A stretch of 64,000 nucleotides of DNA from an uncultured Oscillospiraceae bacterium (GTDB taxonomy: Bacteria; Bacillota; Clostridia; Oscillospirales; Ruminococcaceae): contig UQDG01000004.1 of NCBI GenBank assembly GCA_900539695.1, positions 1 to 64,000 on the forward strand. Direction: 5' to 3'. This document shows positions 15,560 to 23,371 of the stretch, in pieces. Below the pieces are notes generated by a model. The model made no database searches. It saw only the letters and a list, made by a program, of their open reading frames with translations, and was not told the DNA's origin. Numbering within the stretch: the first letter of the stretch is position 1; the number at the start of each line of letters is the position of its first letter. The position numbers and the translations under genes are program-made.

Positions 15560-16762
15560 TTATTTGGTTTCGTGTATCCCGGCGGAATAGTCGGGTTCCA
15601 ATTTGATGATGCAGAAATGGTCGGGCCATTTCCGCTCGACAGCAGCGCGCAGGGCGGCGGCCAGTTTGGCGCCGCGGCGCTGCTTTTCAGTGATGTATTC
15701 GGCGGGGACGGCGCAGTCGAAGATGACGTTGGTATGCGTCGGCCCGGGCACGATGCGCAGATCGTGGATGTTGGCGCGAGTGTCCAGGCTGGCGACCTCC
15801 TGCTGCAGGAAGCTGCGCAGTTCGGCCACGTGGCTGTCGCTGGCGATGACAGGGTCAAAGTGGATGGTGGCTACAAGATCGTCTTGGTTCAGCAGGTCAC
15901 GCTCAATGCGGTCGATGACGTCGTGGCTGTACATGACGTCGGCATTGGCGTCCATCTCCACGTGGAAGCTGACCAGCCGGTTGCCGGGGCCGTAGTCGTG
16001 GATCATCAGATCATGCACGCCCAGCACGCCGGGGTAGCTGAGGGCCTTGTCCTCAATGTGGCGTACAAGTTCCGGGTCGGGGGCCGAACCCAGCAGCGGG
16101 TCGATGGTATCTTTGACGAGCATCGCGCCGCTGTACAAAATAAACAGCGATACAGCAATGCCCATCAGCCCGTCCAGCCGGGCAAAGCCGGTCACTTGGG
16201 TCAGCACGGCGGCGATTAAAACCACGCTGGTGGTGATAACGTCATTGCGGGCATCGGCGGCGGTGGCCAGCAGTGTGTCGGAATCAATGCGTCGGCCGAT
16301 GGTGCGGTTGAGGTGGCTCATCCACAGCTTGACGAGGATGGACGCGACCAGCACGACTACCGTCAGCCAGCCGAAACTGACCGGCGTGGGGTCCAGCGCT
16401 TTGGCGAAGCTTTCCTTGAACAGCTCCACGCCGATGACTAGAATCATCACCGAAACCGCCAGCCCGGCCAGATACTCGTACCGGGCATGGCCGTAAGGAT
16501 GCTCAGAATCCGCGGGGCGGGAACCCAGCTTGAAGCCAATTAAACTGACGATGTTGGAGCTGGCGTCCGACAGGTTGTTCAAACCGTCTGCTGTGATGGA
16601 TACGCTGCCAAACAGCGTACCAACGGCTATTTTACCCGCAAACAGCAGCAGGTTGCACACCACGCTGACCAGGCACGCCAGGTTGCCGTAGGCTGTGCGC
16701 ACGGTGCGGCTGGTGGTATTGTCTGCATCCCGGATAAAGGTGCGAATCAGCAGTTGGATCAT
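15560..16762 (-). CDS. Cation diffusion facilitator (metal efflux) transporter
   Basis: The 400 residues contain about six membrane helices in the first 210 residues and a cytoplasmic C-terminal domain. The metal site patterns of the CDF family are visible (SITADGLNNLSDASSN; HPYGHARYEYLAG; LATAADARNDVITT). These proteins exchange Zn2+, Mn2+ or Fe2+ for protons. D/N-rich site variants suggest a Mn/Fe-type member, which is uncertain. The protein carries a long C-terminal extension (about 300-400) beyond the usual domain. It is the first gene of the operon containing malic enzyme and fumarase, enzymes that need Mn2+/Mg2+ and iron, so a metal-supply link is plausible. Confidence 0.88.
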   Translation of the reverse strand: MIQLLIRTFIRDADNTTSRTVRTAYGNLACLVSVVCNLLLFAGKIAVGTLFGSVSITADGLNNLSDASSNIVSLIGFKLGSRPADSEHPYGHARYEYLAGLAVSVMILVIGVELFKESFAKALDPTPVSFGWLTVVVLVASILVKLWMSHLNRTIGRRIDSDTLLATAADARNDVITTSVVLIAAVLTQVTGFARLDGLMGIAVSLFILYSGAMLVKDTIDPLLGSAPDPELVRHIEDKALSYPGVLGVHDLMIHDYGPGNRLVSFHVEMDANADVMYSHDVIDRIERDLLNQDDLVATIHFDPVIASDSHVAELRSFLQQEVASLDTRANIHDLRIVPGPTHTNVIFDCAVPAEYITEKQRRGAKLAAALRAAVERKWPDHFCIIKLEPDYSAGIHETK

Positions 16763-16786
16763 AGGAACTCACTTTCCGTATTTCAC

Positions 16787-16816
16787 AAAAAGGCAGACCG
16801 TTGGGTCTGCCTTTGG
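16787..16816 (-). terminator. Intrinsic terminator, minus strand
   Basis: Arms AAAGGCAGACC and GGTCTGCCTTT pair perfectly around GTTG, and the minus strand exits into TTTTTG. It could end transcription coming from purA before the CDF operon. Confidence 0.75.
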
Positions 16817-16844
16817 TGGATTGTTTGGTTTAGAATGTGGTGGG

Positions 16845-16995
16845 AATTGTAGGGGCCGATGCTCGCATTGCGGGGTCGCGCAGCGATTGATGCCCCAGCG
16901 GGGCATTAAACCACACGAGCGGGCCAGCTGGGCTGGCTAGCGGGCATCGTTTTGCCCGCCAAGCGGTCCCGCGGGCGGATGCAAGCATCCGCCCT
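16845..16995. repeat. Palindrome-rich intergenic element
   Basis: There is no gene. The stretch is packed with short inverted repeats (GCCCCAGCGGGGC, GGGCCAGCTGGGCTGGC, GCGGGCATCGTTTTGCCCGC) and ends in a perfect palindrome at 16973-16994 (GGGCGGATGC, AA, GCATCCGCCC). A related GGGCGGATTCACTATCCGCCC motif lies at about 18803-18823. It looks like a dispersed structured intergenic repeat. Confidence 0.55.
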
Positions 16996-17020
16996 TACAG
17001 AAGCGAGGCTACTCCCTTGC

Positions 17021-18313
17021 TTACTCCCGCACAATGCAGGCGTCGCGCTCGGGGCCAACGGAAATGTACTTGATCTTGCAGCCGACCAGCTCTTCCAGGC
17101 GCTTGACATAGTTCTGGGCATCCACCGGCAGGTCCTCAAACTTGCGGACGCCGGTGATGTCGCAATGCCAGCCGGGGACTTTCTCCACGACGGGCTGGGC
17201 ATCGTCCAGGGTCTTGCCCATGGGGAACCGGGTGGTGGTGCTGCCATCGGTCAGACGGTAAGCGGTGACGATGGGCACTTCCTCCATGTAGTCCAGCACA
17301 TCCAGCAGGGTCAGGGCCAGCTCATCGCAGCCCTGGCACTGTACGCCGTAGCGGCTGGCAACGGCGTCAAACGGGCCAACGCGGCGGGGACGGCCGGTGG
17401 CGGCGCCGTACTCGTGGCCGTGCTCACGCAGGACGTCCTTCTCTTCCTCGGTCATGGCCAGCTCGGTGGTGAAGGGACCCTCGCCGACACAGGAAGAATA
17501 GGCCTTCATGATGCCGATGGAGAGGTTCAGCTTGTGGCCCGGGATGCCGGCGCCGATGGGGGCGTAGGCAGACACGGTGTTGGAGGAGGAGGTGTAGGGA
17601 TAAATGCCGAAGTCGATGTCGCGCAGGGCGCCCAGCTGGGCTTCGAACATGATCTTCTTGCCGGCTTCGTCAGCCTCGGCCAGGTACTGGCCGACATCGC
17701 AGACATAGGGGGCAAACAGCTTGGAGTACTTCTCGCACCAGGCCCACATTTCCTCAACGCTGACGGGCTGCTGGCCGTAGATGGAAACCATGGTCAGGTT
17801 CTTGGAATCGACGATAGTCTCGAGGCGCTTCTTGACGCTTGCGTCCATGTGGACCAGGTCGCCCATGCGCAGGGTCTTCTTCATGTATTTATCGCCGTAG
17901 CTGTAGGCGATGCCGCGCTTGGTGGAGCCAAACTGGGCGCCGGTCTTGGACAGGCGCTCCTCCTCCAGGCCATCCTGTGCCACATGGAAGGGCATAGTGA
18001 TGGTGGCGCGGTCGGAGATCTTCAGGTTCTTCGGGCTGATCTCAATGCCCTTTTCGGTCAGTGCGGCGATCTCTTTCTCGAGATGCTCCGGGTCGATGAC
18101 CATGCCGCCGCCCATGACGCAGACAACGTCCGGGCGCAGGATGCCGGAGGGGATCAGGTTCAGGACGAACTTGCCGCGCTCGTTCTTAACGGTGTGGCCG
18201 GCGTTGTCGCCGCCCTGATAGCGGGCAACAATGTCATAATCCTGACTGAGCAGGTCGACCATGCGACCTTTGCCCTCGTCGCCCCAGTTGATACCGGTGA
18301 TGGAAGTAAGCAT
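17021..18313 (-). CDS. purA: Adenylosuccinate synthetase
   Basis: This 430-residue enzyme has normal family length. It opens with TSITGINWGDEGKGRMVDLL, which carries the GDEGKG P-loop and the catalytic Asp. GGDNAGHT, the IMP-binding segments (GAATGRPRRVGPFDA) and the GTP-loop TTTRFPMG are also present. It joins IMP and aspartate using GTP to form adenylosuccinate, the first committed step to AMP. It is a single gene with its own promoter region. The guanine branch enzyme, guaB, lies at 43.2-44.7 kb. Confidence 0.97.
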   Translation of the reverse strand: MLTSITGINWGDEGKGRMVDLLSQDYDIVARYQGGDNAGHTVKNERGKFVLNLIPSGILRPDVVCVMGGGMVIDPEHLEKEIAALTEKGIEISPKNLKISDRATITMPFHVAQDGLEEERLSKTGAQFGSTKRGIAYSYGDKYMKKTLRMGDLVHMDASVKKRLETIVDSKNLTMVSIYGQQPVSVEEMWAWCEKYSKLFAPYVCDVGQYLAEADEAGKKIMFEAQLGALRDIDFGIYPYTSSSNTVSAYAPIGAGIPGHKLNLSIGIMKAYSSCVGEGPFTTELAMTEEEKDVLREHGHEYGAATGRPRRVGPFDAVASRYGVQCQGCDELALTLLDVLDYMEEVPIVTAYRLTDGSTTTRFPMGKTLDDAQPVVEKVPGWHCDITGVRKFEDLPVDAQNYVKRLEELVGCKIKYISVGPERDACIVRE

Positions 18314-18460
18314 ACGTTTTTACCTCTTTCGTAAAAATTCGTAATCTAGGCAATACCGAGGTATCGCCATCAGGCATTTCAGCCTTCTCCGGGAACATCC
18401 GGGATCCGCTGCCGTTCTTTTATTATAGCATACTGCCTTGCAGATTTCCATAGTGATTTT
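18314..18460 (-). promoter_or_regulatory. purA upstream region with -10 box and hairpins
   Basis: A TATAAT lies on the minus strand at 18427-18422 with a weak TGGAAA 17 bases further upstream. The resulting leader of about 100 bases contains a tight hairpin at 18349-18368 (GGCAATACC, GA, GGTATCGCC). Its arms resemble the terminal repeats of the 172-bp MITE family at 41795 and 61456, so it may be an end-to-end deletion remnant. No known riboswitch class is recognised. Confidence 0.4.
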
Positions 18461-18483
18461 TGGTGCAATTGTGCAAGGCTGCC

Positions 18484-18762
18484 TTAACTTTTCGGGGTGT
18501 TTGCGCTCCCCTGCCCGGCATGCTCAGCCTGGATGTCATTGGCGGCCTCTTTGGCGGTGCGGGCGTACTCGGCATAAGGGATCTTCGCACCGTCAGCGGT
18601 CTGCACGTAGGTGGAATCCAGCTGCGCCTTGAACGAGGCACGCATCTCGGCCAGGTATTCCTTGCGCAGGGCATCGCGCTCGGCGGTTTCGCGCTCATTC
18701 AGGCCAACGGTCTTGGCCTTTTTTGCCAGCGCATTGATGCGGGCAATTTTGGTTTTATCCAT
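18484..18762 (-). CDS. DUF896 family protein (YnzC-like)
   Basis: The 92 residues begin MDKTKIARINALAKKAKTVG and contain ERDALRKEYLAEMRASFKAQL, the signature of DUF896, small helical cytoplasmic proteins such as Bacillus YnzC (linked to the SOS operon there). The usual domain covers residues 1-62; the Ala-rich tail is extra. It is monocistronic here. A GGAGAC ribosome site precedes the ATG. Confidence 0.88.
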   Translation of the reverse strand: MDKTKIARINALAKKAKTVGLNERETAERDALRKEYLAEMRASFKAQLDSTYVQTADGAKIPYAEYARTAKEAANDIQAEHAGQGSANTPKS

Positions 18763-18830
18763 GGTGGTCTCCTTTTTTATATAGATGCTGTATTTACCGT
18801 AGGGGCGGATTCACTATCCGCCCGCGGAAA

Positions 18831-19016
18831 AACCTCCCTCTGGGAGGGAGGCGGCCCGAAGGGCCGGAGGGAGAGAGCCTCGCCAGGATCCGAAGCTTCG
18901 GACGAAACCAATGCTCTCTCCCCCGCCTGCTTCGCGGGACCGCTTACGCGGCCAGACCCCTCTGTCGCTTCGCGACATCTCCCCACACTGTGGGGAGTCA
19001 CCCTCCCAGAGGGGGC
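18831..19016. repeat. Dispersed ~180-bp inverted-repeat element, copy A
   Basis: It starts with CCTCCCTCTGGGAGGGAGG and ends with CACCCTCCCAGAGGGGG, so CCCTCTGGGAGGG and its complement form terminal inverted repeats. Internal blocks shared with copies at 27046-27230 and 34246-34421 are GGAGGGAGAGA, CTCTCTCCCCC, CCCCTCTG.CGC, GCGACATCTCCCC and GGGGAGTCACCC. The interior diverges and no protein is encoded. It fills most of the gap between the DUF896 gene and the TraX gene. Confidence 0.8.
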
Positions 19017-19139
19017 CAATGTGGGTTGCAGCCTTGCAAATATTATACCACGCTTTTGCAATATTCGCACGCCGTCATTCGTATTTCAAATGTCACCCAC
19101 TGCGGCGGGCGCTGCAAATTTACAGGAGCGTGAAATACA

Positions 19140-19862
19140 ATGAATCGTGATACCATCAAAATGCTTGCCATGGCGACGATGCTGGTAAACCACATCGCCA
19201 ATGTGTTTATGCCCGCCGGGGCACCGCTGACGAATCTTTGCCTGTACATCGGCTATTTTACTGCCGTGACCATGTGCTATTTCCTCGTGGAAGGCTACGG
19301 CTACACCCACTCCAAAACCCAATACGCCGGGCGGCTTTTTGGGTTTGCGGTGCTGGCGCAGCTGCCCTACCAGCTGGTCTTCCCCGAGCACGGCATGGCG
19401 GGCATGCTCCGGTTTAACATGCTGTTTACGCTGCTGCTCTGCTTTCTGGTGCTGGCCGCGCAGGAAAAGATTCACAGCGGCTTTTTGCGTGTGTTTTGCA
19501 TTGTACTGTTGATTTTTGCGTCCATCTTCTGTGATTGGGCACTGCTGGCCCCGGTGTTTACGCTGCTGTTTGCCTGGGCCGAAAACTCCCGCCTGCGCAA
19601 ACACGTTGCCTTTGGCGTGGCGGCGGTGCTGTACGGCGGCATGGCATGGCTGAGCAGCATGCGCACCTTGGGTGCGGTGGGCGCCCTGCCGGATACCTTG
19701 GGCTGCGCGATGCCAATTCTGGTCTCCGGCTTTTTCATCCTGTATCTGTATAACGGCCAGCGGGCGGCGCAGCATCGCGGTTTTTACAAGTGGTTCTTTT
19801 ACGCCTTTTACCCGGGCCATTTACTGGTGCTGGGCCTGCTGCGGGTGGCGCTTTTGGGCTGA
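19140..19862 (+). CDS. TraX family membrane protein
   Basis: The 240 residues form about seven or eight membrane helices. MNRDTIKMLAMATMLVNHIAN and the late FYAFYPGHLLVLGLLR match the TraX family, membrane acyltransferase-like proteins named after the F-plasmid pilin N-acetylase but common on Firmicute chromosomes. The chromosomal substrate is unknown; acetylation of a surface component is a guess. Ribosome site AGGAGCG precedes the ATG. It stands alone. Confidence 0.85.
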   Translation: MNRDTIKMLAMATMLVNHIANVFMPAGAPLTNLCLYIGYFTAVTMCYFLVEGYGYTHSKTQYAGRLFGFAVLAQLPYQLVFPEHGMAGMLRFNMLFTLLLCFLVLAAQEKIHSGFLRVFCIVLLIFASIFCDWALLAPVFTLLFAWAENSRLRKHVAFGVAAVLYGGMAWLSSMRTLGAVGALPDTLGCAMPILVSGFFILYLYNGQRAAQHRGFYKWFFYAFYPGHLLVLGLLRVALLG

Positions 19863-19974
19863 ATTTGGCCGGGTCTTGGCCATATTTCACACCTTTTTCA
19901 TCGTTTATACTGTACTTTTGCCAAAATGCGTGTATAATAAAAAGGTATGCAATTTTAAGAAACAGGAGAATCCC

Positions 19975-21183
19975 ATGAAACTTTCTACCATGAACCGTGT
20001 CCTGGCCGCTGTGCTGGCCCTGGGCATGACCGCTGCCCTGGCAGGCTGCGGAAGCACTGCTTCCAGCGAGGCTACTGCCGAATCCGCTGCTACCGAGGAA
20101 ACCGCTGCGTCCTCCGCCACCGAGGAGACCGCAGAGGTGGACGAGTCCGCTTACGACTACCTGGCTGATTTCAGCTTCTCCCAGGCTTACGACGACAACG
20201 GCTACCTGAAGGACGTCACCGCTCTGGATTACGTCACTCTGCCCGATGACTATGCTGACATCACCATCGACGCCGACCTGGGCCAGGTCACCGACGAGGA
20301 CATCAGCAACTACATCGACCAGAACGTCCTGTCCAACTACGCCACCGACGAGAAAGTCACTGACCGCGCCGCTGCTGACGGAGACACTGTCAACATCGAC
20401 TACGTTGGTTCCGTCGACGGCGTGGAGTTTGACGGCGGCAATACCCAGGGCAACGGCGCTGACCTGACCCTGGGCAGCCACAGCTACATTGACGACTTCG
20501 AGGATCAGATCGTCGGCCACATGCCCGGCGAGAGCTTTGACGTCACCGTCACCTTCCCCGAGGATTACGGTAACGAGGATCTGAACGGCAAGGAAGCTGT
20601 CTTCAAGACCACCCTGAACTATATCAAGGAGTCCAAGAACCCCGACCTGACCGACGACTGGGTCGCCAGCAACCTGGGTGAAACGATGAACCTGAACAAC
20701 ATCGATGAGCTGAACGACTTCGTCAAGAACACGATGCTCTACGACCAGCAGGCCAGCACCGTCTACAGCGCCCTGCACGATAAGGTCAGCTTTGCCAAGG
20801 AGCTGCCCCAGAGCGTGCTGGACTACTACCGCGATGTTGTGCTGTACCGCGTGTACAGCTATGCCAAGAACTACGGCACAACGATGACCACTCTGCTGAA
20901 GAGCGGCATGCTCGGCACCAGCTATGACAGCATCGACGCTTACCTTAAGGACATCCAGGGCAGCCTGAACACCATCACCGAGCAGGCCCTGCTGATGCAG
21001 GCCATCGCTGAGAAGCAGGGTTTGGTCTGCGATACTGCCCTGATGAACCAGGACTTCGGTAAGTTCTACGGCACCACCGACCCCAGCGCCTACATCTCCT
21101 CCTACGGCGAGAACTACATCAAGATGAACGTGCTGCAGAGCGAAGTTATGCAGGGCCTCATCGATAACGTTAAGTACAAATAA
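19975..21183 (+). CDS. Lipoprotein FKBP-type peptidyl-prolyl isomerase (trigger-factor-like)
   Basis: This 402-residue protein starts with a lipoprotein signal: basic and hydrophobic segment, then LAGCGS with the lipid-attachment Cys at about residue 23. A Ser/Thr/Ala/Glu-rich linker follows to about residue 60. Residues 125-220 form an FKBP domain (GDTVNIDYVGSVDGVEFDGG, FEDQIVGHMPGESFDVTVTF), and the C-terminal helical region resembles the trigger-factor tail. It probably assists folding of exported proteins outside the membrane. Codons are highly optimised (mostly C-ending), which suggests strong expression. A TATAAT at 19933-19938 may be its -10 box, with AGGAGAA before the ATG. Confidence 0.88.
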   Translation: MKLSTMNRVLAAVLALGMTAALAGCGSTASSEATAESAATEETAASSATEETAEVDESAYDYLADFSFSQAYDDNGYLKDVTALDYVTLPDDYADITIDADLGQVTDEDISNYIDQNVLSNYATDEKVTDRAAADGDTVNIDYVGSVDGVEFDGGNTQGNGADLTLGSHSYIDDFEDQIVGHMPGESFDVTVTFPEDYGNEDLNGKEAVFKTTLNYIKESKNPDLTDDWVASNLGETMNLNNIDELNDFVKNTMLYDQQASTVYSALHDKVSFAKELPQSVLDYYRDVVLYRVYSYAKNYGTTMTTLLKSGMLGTSYDSIDAYLKDIQGSLNTITEQALLMQAIAEKQGLVCDTALMNQDFGKFYGTTDPSAYISSYGENYIKMNVLQSEVMQGLIDNVKYK

Positions 21184-21204
21184 ACCTGCCTGTTAAAGCA
21201 GTTT

Positions 21205-21244
21205 TGCCCCTGGCACCCGTTTGGGATGCCGGGGGCATTTTTTG
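21205..21244 (+). terminator. Terminator after the PPIase gene
   Basis: TGCCCCTGGCA and TGCCGGGGGCA arms around CCCGTTTGGGA are followed by TTTTTT. Confidence 0.88.
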
Positions 21245-21255
21245 CCTCGCCCCTA

Positions 21256-21321
21256 TTGACAAGGAGGAATGGGCGTGGTATTATACAGATAGATGATTAG
21301 ACAAATATCTAAATATCTAAT
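21256..21321 (+). promoter_or_regulatory. Promoter and operator of the sdpR-sdpI pair
   Basis: TTGACA (21256-21261), a 17-base spacer and TATTAT (21279-21284) form a strong promoter. Directly after it, 21296-21321 holds the inverted repeat ATTAGA ... TCTAAT with two internal ATATCTAA words. Its place over the transcript start suits autorepression by the ArsR-family product. Confidence 0.8.
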
Positions 21322-21344
21322 AACTGAAAGGAGAACCCTTAGAT

Positions 21345-21626
21345 ATGGGTGACGCATTCAAGGCGCTGGCAGACCCAACCCGGCGGCGCATTTTAGAGCT
21401 GCTGGCCCAGGGCGAGCTGACAGCCGGGGAGATCGCGGCGCAGTTTGATATGACCAAACCTTCCGTCAGCCACCATTTGAACATTTTAAAGGCGGCGGAC
21501 TTGGTCAGTGATGAGCGCAGCGGCCAAAATATTGTCTACAGCCTGAACCTGACGGTGTTTCAGGAATTGCTGAAGTGGTTTTATGATTGTGGTTTCGTTA
21601 AAGGAGGAACCGATGATGAAAAATAA
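21345..21626 (+). CDS. ArsR-family autorepressor (SdpR-like)
   Basis: A 93-residue winged-helix protein: FKALADPTRRRILELLAQGE, GEIAAQFDMTKPSVSHHLNI (recognition helix) and SGQNIVYSLN. No metal-binding Cys pair (ELCVCD type) is seen, so it is SdpR-like rather than a metal sensor. In Bacillus, SdpR represses sdpRI and is sequestered at the membrane by SdpI when the killing factor SDP is present. The gene overlaps the next one by 14 bases. Confidence 0.88.
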   Translation: MGDAFKALADPTRRRILELLAQGELTAGEIAAQFDMTKPSVSHHLNILKAADLVSDERSGQNIVYSLNLTVFQELLKWFYDCGFVKGGTDDEK

Positions 21627-22290
21627 TAAATTGGGCTCTCTGTTCTGGATACTGCTTGTTGTTTGTATTCTGAATATCGTCGGCCATCTGGCAGTCTACC
21701 CTGCCCTGCCGGATACCGTGCCCACCCACTGGGGCGCCAGCGGCGAGGTAAACGGCTGGAGCAGCAAGCAGAGCAACCTGATCTTCTGCGTGCTGCCGCT
21801 GGCGATGTTGGTCTTTATGGAGATCGTGCGCCGCATCGATCCCAAGCACCAGAATTTTGAGCGGTTCGGCAAGGTGTGGAACATTTTTATCACGCTGATG
21901 GTACTGCTTACCGCGGGCATGACTTGGCTGACTGAGTTGACCGTCTTTGACGTGCTGCCCCAGAGCAGCAATATCGTCAGCCTGCTGGTCTGCGGCGGCG
22001 TTGGCCTGATGTTCATCATCCTGGGCAACTTTATGCCCAACATCAAGCAGAACTACACCTTCGGCTGCCGCACGCCCTGGGCGCTGAACGATGAGCATAA
22101 CTGGCAGCGCACCCAGCGCATGGGCGGCATCACCTTTGTTGTGATGGGCATTACGCTGATCGCGGTGGCCTTTTTGGCCGGCCTGCTGGGCGATACCGTC
22201 ACGCTGATCCTGCTGCTGTGCGCCGTGTGTGGCGGCTCGGCATGGATCTATCTGTATTCCTATCTTGTGTATGTTGGCAAGATGAAGTAA
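21613..22290 (+). CDS. SdpI-like / DUF1648 membrane protein
   Basis: From MMKNNK the protein has about 225 residues and about six membrane helices. It carries the DUF1648 segment (YPALPDTVPTHWGASGEVNGW) and an SdpI-like end with NYTFGCRTPWALNDEHNW. SdpI in Bacillus gives immunity to the SDP toxin and recruits SdpR. No toxin gene resembling sdpC lies beside it, so here it may act as a stand-alone sensor or immunity protein. Start 21613 follows AGGAGG by five bases and overlaps sdpR. Confidence 0.88.
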   Translation: MMKNNKLGSLFWILLVVCILNIVGHLAVYPALPDTVPTHWGASGEVNGWSSKQSNLIFCVLPLAMLVFMEIVRRIDPKHQNFERFGKVWNIFITLMVLLTAGMTWLTELTVFDVLPQSSNIVSLLVCGGVGLMFIILGNFMPNIKQNYTFGCRTPWALNDEHNWQRTQRMGGITFVVMGITLIAVAFLAGLLGDTVTLILLLCAVCGGSAWIYLYSYLVYVGKMK

Positions 22291-22328
22291 AAACAGCACC
22301 TTGCATACCAGACGCAAGGCCGAGAAAA

Positions 22329-22378
22329 ACAAAAAGCCCCATGTCTGCACCATGAAGGTGCTGGACATGGGGCTTTTG
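22329..22378. terminator. Bidirectional terminator
   Basis: AAAAGCCCCATGTC and GACATGGGGCTTTT form a long perfect stem with T-runs on both strands. It serves the SdpI gene on the plus strand and the tiny transcription unit at 22386-22565 on the minus strand. Confidence 0.9.
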
Positions 22379-22385
22379 CTGCGTG

Positions 22386-22484
22386 TTACTTCATGATGCC
22401 GTCTCCGCCCATCTGCGCCGTCATCTCACGGATGCGGTCAAGGGGGAACGGCGGCTCGCAAAGAGGTTTCATGGCAATGGACAT
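22386..22484 (-). CDS. Putative 32-residue peptide in its own transcription unit
   Basis: The frame reads MSIAMKPLCEPPFPLDRIRE followed by MTAQMGGDGIMK. It lies between a consensus promoter (22536-22565) and a strong terminator (22329-22378), so it appears to be a complete small transcription unit. An AGGAG lies only one base before the first ATG and 13 bases before the second ATG (Met5), so translation initiation is not ideal. The transcript could instead be a small RNA. I do not recognise the peptide; it has one Cys and no signal sequence. Confidence 0.45.
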   Translation of the reverse strand: MSIAMKPLCEPPFPLDRIREMTAQMGGDGIMK

Positions 22485-22535
22485 ACTCCTTTTGTTTCAA
22501 AGCATTGCAGAGCCGGACGCCCTGCTCTGGCATTG

Positions 22536-22565
22536 ACTATAGCATGGCAAAAAAATGTTTGTCAA
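22536..22565 (-). promoter_or_regulatory. Promoter of the tiny transcription unit
   Basis: On the minus strand TTGACA (22565-22560), an 18-base spacer rich in T and TATAGT (22541-22536). A transcript would start near 22529, about 45 bases before the putative peptide start. Confidence 0.8.
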
Positions 22566-22582
22566 GAAAGATCTGCCAAAAG

Positions 22583-22627
22583 CCAACCGTTCTGCATCCT
22601 GTGCCGTACAGGATGCAGAACGGTTAA
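22583..22627 (-). terminator. Terminator after the CarD-like gene
   Basis: A near-ideal stem with 18-base arms (AACCGTTCTGCATCCTGT and its complement, 22585-22602 and 22608-22625) around GCCGT. On the minus strand it exits into GGCTTTTGG. It separates the CarD-like gene from the small unit promoter. Confidence 0.75.
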
Positions 22628-22699
22628 GCTGTGCATTTTAAAATTTTATCTGATTTCTAGGTGCATCTTTTGTAAAAAAAGCCAATCTCTTTATTCGTC

Positions 22700-23194
22700 T
22701 TATTCGTCGCCCAGTTCTGCCGCAATGAACTGGGGCACGGCGTTAGGCTCGATGCCCAGAATGTACGCGAACTCGCTGTGCAGCAGGTTCTGCGCCTCGT
22801 GCAAAGCGCGGTCGTCAAAGGCCGAAAGCCCCTTGCCCTGGGCCTTGCGGGCCTGGTGATTGGCGTGGATGTCCCGCACCATCCGCAGCAGCCGATGGCG
22901 GTCGCCGCTTTGCAGGGCCTGACGGTACTGCTCCTTGCGGGCATCGGCGTCCGCCTCGTGGGCGGGGGCAGGCTCGTGAAGCATTGCCAGCAGTTCCTCT
23001 TTGGTGGGCAGCGGGCGCATGCGGTCCAACAGCACCTGGCTGGTGCAGGGGACGCAGATGGTCATGCTTTGGTCGTAGACCGGCTTTAAGATCAGGCAGT
23101 CGCAGGGCTGCCCCGCCAGCCGAACACGCTTCTGCTCGGTGATCTCGCACACGCCATTTGTGCCGTAACTGACAATATCTCCCGGATGAAACAT
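22700..23194 (-). CDS. CarD-like transcriptional regulator
   Basis: The 164 residues carry an N-terminal CarD/TRCF RNA-polymerase-interaction domain (MFHPGDIVSYGTNGVCEITE, YYDQSMTICVP-like strand at about 40-50) and a helical C-terminal region (about 85-160). CarD proteins bind the RNA polymerase beta subunit and stabilise open promoter complexes; CdnL relatives in Firmicutes often control rRNA or stress genes. AAGGAGGT precedes the ATG. An extended -10 (TGTTATACT, minus strand near 23240) is a possible promoter. Confidence 0.88.
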   Translation of the reverse strand: MFHPGDIVSYGTNGVCEITEQKRVRLAGQPCDCLILKPVYDQSMTICVPCTSQVLLDRMRPLPTKEELLAMLHEPAPAHEADADARKEQYRQALQSGDRHRLLRMVRDIHANHQARKAQGKGLSAFDDRALHEAQNLLHSEFAYILGIEPNAVPQFIAAELGDE

Positions 23195-23332
23195 AATTGA
23201 CCTCCTTGTAAAGTTTCGATACTATGTATTTTCATATATAGTATAACACAATTTCCCGGGAAATGTTATAGACTTTTTACACAAAAAATCTCCCGCCCAC
23301 CCCCTGTGCGGTTTGCACAAAAGGGGATGACA

Positions 23333-23366
23333 GCAAAAAGGCTCCCCTCAAGGGAAGCCTTTTAAT
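23333..23366 (-). terminator. Terminator after pepT
   Basis: On the minus strand AAAAGGCTTCCC and GGGAGCCTTTTT pair around TTGAG, followed by a T-run. It begins a few bases after the pepT stop. Confidence 0.85.
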
Positions 23367-23371
23367 GTTCC

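Noticed and set aside
18314..18420. A purine riboswitch or other known riboswitch before purA
   Set aside because: The leader has hairpins but none of the conserved core sequences of the purine, ZTP or PRPP classes that I could identify.
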